DNA from: an uncultured Ruminococcus sp.
GTDB lineage: Bacteria; Bacillota; Clostridia; Oscillospirales; Acutalibacteraceae
NCBI GenBank assembly: GCA_902789345.1
Contig: CADANT010000022.1
Coordinates: 1 to 57,999, forward strand
Direction: 5' to 3'
Length of the DNA: 57,999 nucleotides
Shown: piece by piece, positions 54,598-57,999 of the stretch
How positions within the stretch are numbered: position 1 is the first letter of the stretch
Layout: each line of letters starts with the position of its first letter
The notes under the pieces: model-generated
Database searches by the model: none
The model's input: only the letters and a program-made list of their open reading frames with translations
What the model was told of the DNA's origin: nothing
Translations under genes and position numbers: made by a program

Positions 54598-54690
54598 TTT
54601 TTGACTTTTCCGTTCGGCAAGTCAAAAAGCTATCCTAGACAAAATTTCTGTGGTATGTGGTTTAAAGTGGTGTAAAAAAGCTATCCTAGA
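54598..54690. repeat. Hairpin and a 16-bp direct repeat pair
   Basis: TTTTTGACTT and AAGTCAAAAA form a 10-bp stem (54598-54628). Its right edge merges into the sequence AAAAAGCTATCCTAGA at 54624-54639, repeated exactly at 54675-54690, 51 bp away. Together with neighbouring inverted repeats this resembles the clustered sites of an origin or recombination region. Confidence 0.5.
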
Positions 54691-54880
54691 TGAACGCAAG
54701 AACAGCCATAAAATTATTTATTGAATTTAAAATTATTATTTAGGTATCACCAAAACAATTAGCCACTGATTAACCAATGACAATTTAAAACAATAGCGAG
54801 GGGCGTCCATTTCGTCCACCCCTTTATAATTAATGTGGTATCAAGGGTAAACAAATTGTTCATTGTTCACCGTACAAATT

Positions 54881-54895
54881 TAAACCATTGGTTTA
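54881..54895. repeat. 15-bp palindrome
   Basis: TAAACCATTGGTTTA is a perfect palindrome about a central T. Its function is unknown; it lies in the gene-free centre of element 1. Confidence 0.4.
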
Positions 54896-54981
54896 ATGCC
54901 GTAATAATTTATAACTGAATTATTTTAAATCAAGATAAAAAAATGAAAAAAGATGAAGTCCAAAAACAGGATTACACCTTA

Positions 54982-55036
54982 AAACAGGATAAACACAATA
55001 ACTCGATAACAAAATGTTATTGTGTTTATCCTGTTT
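54982..55036. terminator. Perfect 21-bp inverted repeat
   Basis: Two arms (54982-55002 and 55016-55036), each starting AAACAGGATAAACAC or its complement, pair without mismatch over a 13-base loop. No gene ends close by on either side, so it may be a terminator of an unseen RNA, a cruciform site, or a former transposon end. Confidence 0.55.
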
Positions 55037-55080
55037 ATCATTTAAAATAACATTAAAATAAAATGTAAGTTTTACAGCTG

Positions 55081-55211
55081 TAATACCTCTAAAATGGCTA
55101 TAATTGGCTTGTATTGATTTTTTATTGTTGATAGGTAAATTTTATACCTAAAAATAAAAATCAAATACAGGGCATTTAAAGAGCTGTTACAGCTGTAGCA
55201 ATAATTTATAA
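55081..55211. repeat. Element repeat R1, copy 1
   Basis: It opens TAATACCTCTAAAATGGC, has an inner hairpin (AGGTA...TACCT) within longer arms (TGTATTGATTTT with AAAATCAAATACA), and closes with GAGCTGTTACAGCTGTAGC and ATAATTTATA. Most of it is matched by copy 2 at 55337 and its first half by copy 3 at 55503. The strong fold could be read as an RNA. Confidence 0.8.
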
Positions 55212-55212
55212 G

Positions 55213-55330
55213 ATGCTCGATATAGCACATTCCCAAAATGGGAATGTGCCTGTCGGACAGAGCAAAACAGCATTGATTAATGAAAGTGGTTTGTATTCTC
55301 TGATTCTTAGAAGCAAACTGTGTGTTTATG
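55213..55330 (+). pseudogene. Remnant of a BRO-N domain phage antirepressor
   Basis: Between repeat copies 1 and 2, the plus strand encodes DIAHSQNGNVPVGQSK and then TALINESGLYSLILRSKL. The latter closely matches the core of BRO-N domains (typically followed by a K/FKRWV..EVLP segment, missing here). The frame then runs into repeat R1 copy 2 and loses similarity. There is no start with a ribosome binding site. This looks like a fragment left after the gene was disrupted by the flanking repeats. Confidence 0.65.
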
Positions 55331-55336
55331 CCACTG

Positions 55337-55457
55337 AAACGGCTATAATTGGCTTGTATTCAATTTTTACTGTTGATAGGTATAATTTATGCCTAAAAAT
55401 AAAAATCAAATACAGGGCATTTAAAGAGCTGTTACAGCTGTAGCAATAATTTATAAA
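55337..55457. repeat. Element repeat R1, copy 2
   Basis: This copy matches copy 1 from GGCTATAATTGGCTTGTATT to ATAATTTATA with few changes (CAATTTTTACTG for GATTTTTTATTG). It directly follows the antirepressor remnant. Confidence 0.8.
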
Positions 55458-55502
55458 GTGAGTGTTTAAGCTGTTTAATACTTCTTACAGCTGTAATAAC
55501 TG

Positions 55503-55576
55503 TAATACCTCTAAAACGGCTATAATTGGCTTGTATTCAATTTTTACTGTTGATAGGTATAATTTTTTATGCCTAA
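55503..55576. repeat. Element repeat R1, copy 3 (5' half only)
   Basis: It matches the first ~75 bases of copies 1 and 2 (TAATACCTCTAAAACGGC through GATAGGTATAA...ATGCCTAA) and then stops matching. Confidence 0.75.
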
Positions 55577-55638
55577 TGTAATTTATTGTATATTGAGCCT
55601 TTACAGGTGAAGTAATAAAAGCTACAATGATATATTAT

Positions 55639-55689
55639 AAAAAAGGGTTATCTCGTCTACCGTTTTGGTACTTGAGATAACCCTTTTTT
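55639..55689 (-). terminator. Terminator of the 134-residue protein gene
   Basis: A perfect 16-bp stem (AAAAAAGGGTTATCTC with GAGATAACCCTTTTTT) with an 19-base loop lies 17 bases past the stop at 55707. A-rich and T-rich ends allow use in both directions. Confidence 0.85.
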
Positions 55690-55706
55690 ATTTATGCCAA
55701 CTGGTG

Positions 55707-56111
55707 TTATTGTTCTTTTGGCATTTCATTTAATTTTAAAAATACAGGTGTATATTTCGTTGATTGAAATAATACCACATTATCGAACCACCATTCAATA
55801 TTTAACCTTAATGAAGTAAGTTGTACATCGTTCATTATATCGTCAAATATTGACATTAAGCCACTTAAAGCCTTAATAAGTATGTTTACAGGTGATACAT
55901 CAATTATTTTTGATAGTGCTTTTATCTCCTCTAGTATCTCTAATACATCAAATACAGCACTCATATAATTACCATTAACCATATGTTGTTTTTCGTCTAG
56001 GGTTAATTCTGTATTGTTTAAGAATGTAGCTGTTTCATTTAATGAATTTACCAATTCTTTAACTAATATATCTCCTTTGGTTAATACTTCATTTAATTTT
56101 TCATTACACAT
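55707..56111 (-). CDS. Orphan helical protein of element 1
   Basis: I do not recognise this 134-residue protein. It is predicted mostly helical, acidic and rich in Leu, Ile and Asn (ILVKELVNSLNETATFL, FDVLEILEEIKALSKI, DIMNDVQLTSLRLNIEWW), without cysteines beyond residue 2 and without a membrane segment. GGAG stands about 9 bases before the ATG and a strong terminator follows, so it is a real transcription unit. It could be a cargo, an immunity-type or a regulatory protein; nothing decides between these. Confidence 0.75.
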   Translation of the reverse strand: MCNEKLNEVLTKGDILVKELVNSLNETATFLNNTELTLDEKQHMVNGNYMSAVFDVLEILEEIKALSKIIDVSPVNILIKALSGLMSIFDDIMNDVQLTSLRLNIEWWFDNVVLFQSTKYTPVFLKLNEMPKEQ

Positions 56112-56294
56112 TTTAAAATTTCTCCTTTTTTATGTTAAAGTTTGTAGTTACTTGTCATATTGCAATTATTGTCATTATCATAAAAAAGTAATATGTATGT
56201 AAATTTTTTTAGTGTAAACATAAAGTTACTATGTTCACACATTTATATTATATCTGCCTACATAGTGAATACCCCCCCCTAGTTATTATTTTAT

Positions 56295-56338
56295 AATAAA
56301 GCTGACCGAACGAATTGTTGCGTTAGGTCAGCTTTATT
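56295..56338 (-). terminator. Terminator of the serine recombinase gene
   Basis: A perfect 13-bp inverted repeat (AATAAAGCTGACC with GGTCAGCTTTATT) begins 4 bases past the stop and is followed on the minus strand by ATAAAATAATAAC, so the T tract is in the arm. Confidence 0.7.
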
Positions 56339-56341
56339 TAT

Positions 56342-56914
56342 TTAATTATTGTTTTGGCTGTTGTACTCTTTTATAAGTTTGTCTAATGTTGGTCTACTGA
56401 TGTTTAAATTCTTTGCTAATTGTACCTTTGTAATTTTGCGTGTAAGGTATTTATTGTATTCAGTAATAAACATATCGTTATCAATACTTATTGCCTTTCT
56501 ACCCTTGTAAGCACCTTTAGCCTTTGCTATTGCTATTCCCTCTCTTTGTCTTTCTAAAAGGTTTTCTCTTTCAAATTGATTAATTGAAGCAATAACACTT
56601 AGTAATAATTTGCCTGTAGGTGTTGAAGTGTCTATATTTTCTTTATTGGAATGTAATGTGATTTTTCTTTTTGTTAAATCTTCTACTATGTTTAGTAAAT
56701 CAGCTGTATTCCTTGCAAGCCTTGAAAAATCGTGTATATAAATTGTGTCACCCTCTCGGGCAAATTCCAACATACTTTTTAATTGTGGTCTGTTGGTGTC
56801 TTTGGCTGATACCTTTTCGGTAAACCATTTGTCAATGTTAAATTGCTCTAATGCTTTTATTTGTCTTTCCTCGTTTTGTTCTACTGTTGACACTCTGACA
56901 TATGCTATATTCAT
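56342..56914 (-). CDS. Serine recombinase (resolvase/invertase family)
   Basis: This 190-residue protein has the resolvase catalytic domain: YVRVSTVEQNEERQ with the nucleophile Ser9, then QLKSMLEFAREGDTIYIHDFSRLARN with the DxSRLAR motif. The long E helix (ASINQFERENLLERQREGI) is present, and a C-terminal helix-turn-helix (ITKVQLAKNLNISRPTLDKLI). It is of the small resolvase/invertase type, not a large phage integrase. It could resolve multimers of the element or invert a segment, but I see no matching inverted site pair. Confidence 0.93.
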   Translation of the reverse strand: MNIAYVRVSTVEQNEERQIKALEQFNIDKWFTEKVSAKDTNRPQLKSMLEFAREGDTIYIHDFSRLARNTADLLNIVEDLTKRKITLHSNKENIDTSTPTGKLLLSVIASINQFERENLLERQREGIAIAKAKGAYKGRKAISIDNDMFITEYNKYLTRKITKVQLAKNLNISRPTLDKLIKEYNSQNNN

Positions 56915-57301
56915 ACCTATACCACCTTAATAAAAATTAATAGTTTTCTGTTGTATGAATATATTATATACTATTGTAAAAATAAAGTCAAGACATTATT
57001 TACATTATGTAAATAAATTTAAAAATCAATTCTATTTTTACAATAATATACACTTTACAAATGTAATTTTAAGGTGTACTCTATATTTACATATCAATGC
57101 ATATTATTAGTGTGTATTACAATAACAGAGCTTTCTAACCTTTAGACAATGTTGTAACAATAAATTGTAAGCATTTTAGTGTATTATGCACATCAAATTA
57201 TTTAATTATAACAACTTATGTTGCCCGTTGCATAATTTAGCTAACTAGTTTTAGCTGTATTTGCATAATAATTTAGCAGTTAGTCTTATTTCTTTGAACC
57301 G
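56915..57301. other. AT-rich gene-free region next to attR
   Basis: This stretch must hold the recombinase promoter. It contains several ATTTACAA/TTTGTAAA-like words (TTTACATTATGTAAAT near 56999) and TAGCTAACTAGTTTTAGC near 57240 that could be integrase arm or resolvase sites. I see no gene in it. Confidence 0.4.
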
Positions 57302-57347
57302 CTCCAAAACCGCGTGCCGAGGGTTCAAGTCCTTCTGCCCCTGCCAT
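57302..57347. repeat. attR of element 1 / attL of element 2 (46-bp direct repeat, copy 2)
   Basis: An identical copy of the tRNA-Trp 3' half, without the 5' half, so not a functional tRNA. A second integrase gene starts its 3' end 71 bases to the right, which suggests that this site also bounds another element. Confidence 0.9.
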
Positions 57348-57355
57348 CAATTTTT

Positions 57356-57381
57356 GGCTTCGGAAAGCGATTTCCGAAGCC
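57356..57381. terminator. Hairpin terminator right of attR
   Basis: A perfect 11-bp stem (GGCTTCGGAAA with TTTCCGAAGCC), 4-base loop and TTTTCTCTTTT follow. It stands to this att copy as the hairpin at 51831 stands to tRNA-Trp. It may be the tRNA terminator brought by element 2 or, on the other strand, end the integrase transcript. Confidence 0.75.
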
Positions 57382-57417
57382 TTTTCTCTTTTAATTCTAC
57401 CAAAAATTCTACCATCT

Positions 57418-57999
57418 TTATGCGATGTTCAAATTGATGGCGCTGTCGAGAGTGTTAATCGTCGCTTCCTTTGCGGTCTTGCGGCGGTTGATATAAATTC
57501 TCTCGGTGGTGTTTACGCTTTCGTGTCCGAGCAAAACGGAAATGTCCTGAATCGGTACGCCGTTGTCGTCGAGAATACTCGCCACAGAATGGCGAAAACC
57601 GTGGATCGTACAATGCGGCAAGCCGGCGTTCTCGGTCAGACGGTTTACCACGCGGTTGATTGCGCTGAGATTGACATATGGCTTTCCGAGAACGGTGCGG
57701 ACAATGAAGTTGTGACTTTTGTCGTAGCCGTTGCCAAGCAGCTTGGCATAATCCTCCTGACGTTGCTTTTCGGCTTTCAGCTCTCCGATTACAAAATCGT
57801 TTATCGGGATTTTGCGGTTACTGCTCGCCGTTTTCGGCGTTGTGATTTGCATTGTCACGTTCTTGCGGCTGCCTGTTCTGCTCTTGTTGACGTTCAGGAG
57901 CTTTTTGTCATAATCTATATCCTCCCACGTCAAGGCGAGCAATTCGCCCTTTCTCAGCCCTGTATAGAGGGCAAGAAGCAGAAATATGTAGATATGGCT
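57418..57999 (-). CDS. Tyrosine integrase of a second element, 5'-partial
   Basis: The C-terminal ~193 residues of a second integrase run off the window's right edge. The catalytic Arg is in LYTGLRKGELLAL, His-x-x-Arg in HGFRHSVASIL, His in LLGHESVNTTE, and Tyr in RIYINRRK. The sequence is different from the element 1 integrase and clearly GC-richer than its surroundings, which suggests a separate origin. Its 3' end faces the 46-bp repeat, as expected of an integrase beside its own att site. Confidence 0.92.
   Translation of the reverse strand, partial: SHIYIFLLLALYTGLRKGELLALTWEDIDYDKKLLNVNKSRTGSRKNVTMQITTPKTASSNRKIPINDFVIGELKAEKQRQEDYAKLLGNGYDKSHNFIVRTVLGKPYVNLSAINRVVNRLTENAGLPHCTIHGFRHSVASILDDNGVPIQDISVLLGHESVNTTERIYINRRKTAKEATINTLDSAINLNIA

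Larger units (their letters stand above)
51829..57347. mobile_element. Integrative element 1 in tRNA-Trp (~5.5 kb)
   Basis: The element is bounded by the 46-bp direct repeats in tRNA-Trp. It carries a tyrosine integrase whose 3' end faces attL, a serine recombinase near attR, an unknown 134-residue helical protein, an antirepressor remnant, and a gene-poor, repeat-rich centre that looks like a replication or control region. No capsid, relaxase, or recognisable replication gene is seen. It may be a small phage satellite, an integrated plasmid-like element, or a decayed one. Confidence 0.8.

Noticed and set aside
56342-56914. DNA inversion switch driven by the serine recombinase
   Set aside because: I found no pair of matching inverted recombination sites flanking a promoter or gene within the element.

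Overview
Most of this window (about 4.15-51.8 kb) is a low-GC chromosomal segment of a Firmicute of class Clostridia, probably of the Oscillospiraceae/Ruminococcaceae type. The reasons are strong AAGGAGG-type ribosome binding sites, the gene order tig-clpP-clpX-lon-engB, the order yicC-remA-gmk-rpoZ-priA-def-fmt-rsmB-rlmN-stp-prkC, an HPr of the phosphotransferase system, a PASTA kinase, and ThyX in place of ThyA. The species cannot be fixed from sequence reading alone.

Layout. (1) 1-~4.15 kb is clearly GC-richer and holds a lactonase-family fragment, a cupin-type regulator and potA-potB-potC of a polyamine ABC importer. potC loses its last membrane segment where composition changes abruptly, so this block is probably foreign DNA or an assembly chimera. 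(2) 4.15-9.6 kb: an acidic protein fragment, 5-formyltetrahydrofolate cyclo-ligase, a DJ-1 protein, tmk, thyX, ptsH, and rimM-trmD on the other strand. (3) 9.6-23.5 kb, minus strand: lysA, the protein quality-control cluster tig-clpP-clpX-lon-engB, thrC with a phosphoesterase, and lepB-rbgA-rnhB-yraN-dipeptidase. (4) 23.8-29.9 kb: tRNA-Leu, a coiled-coil protein, rsmD-coaD, uvrC, prfB, an XRE regulator and tRNA-Thr. (5) 30-32.5 kb: an alcohol dehydrogenase-flavodoxin-TetR operon whose promoter carries two near-identical palindromic operators. (6) 32.8-44 kb: a long minus-strand housekeeping operon from yicC to prkC, linking nucleotide supply, transcription, replication restart, translation start, rRNA modification and Ser/Thr phospho-signalling. 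coaBC is missing from its usual place between rpoZ and priA. (7) 44.2-51 kb: a CrtO-like membrane protein, an MntR-like regulator, a GH13 amylase, a Cys-rich conserved protein, a superoxide dismutase with a decaying Gln/Asn-rich repeat tail, and argJ.

(8) 51.75-58 kb: tRNA-Trp is the target of two tandem integrative elements. A 46-bp copy of the tRNA 3' half, starting at the anticodon loop, recurs at 57302-57347. It bounds a roughly 5.5-kb element with a tyrosine integrase next to attL, a serine recombinase and an orphan helical protein. Between them lie about 2.4 kb nearly empty of genes but full of organised repeats: 30-bp iteron-like repeats, nested inverted repeats, a 21-bp perfect hairpin and three copies of a roughly 75-130-bp repeat flanking a BRO-type antirepressor remnant. 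Right of the second att copy, a different and GC-richer tyrosine integrase runs off the window, which suggests a second element. This element is the best candidate for something undescribed.
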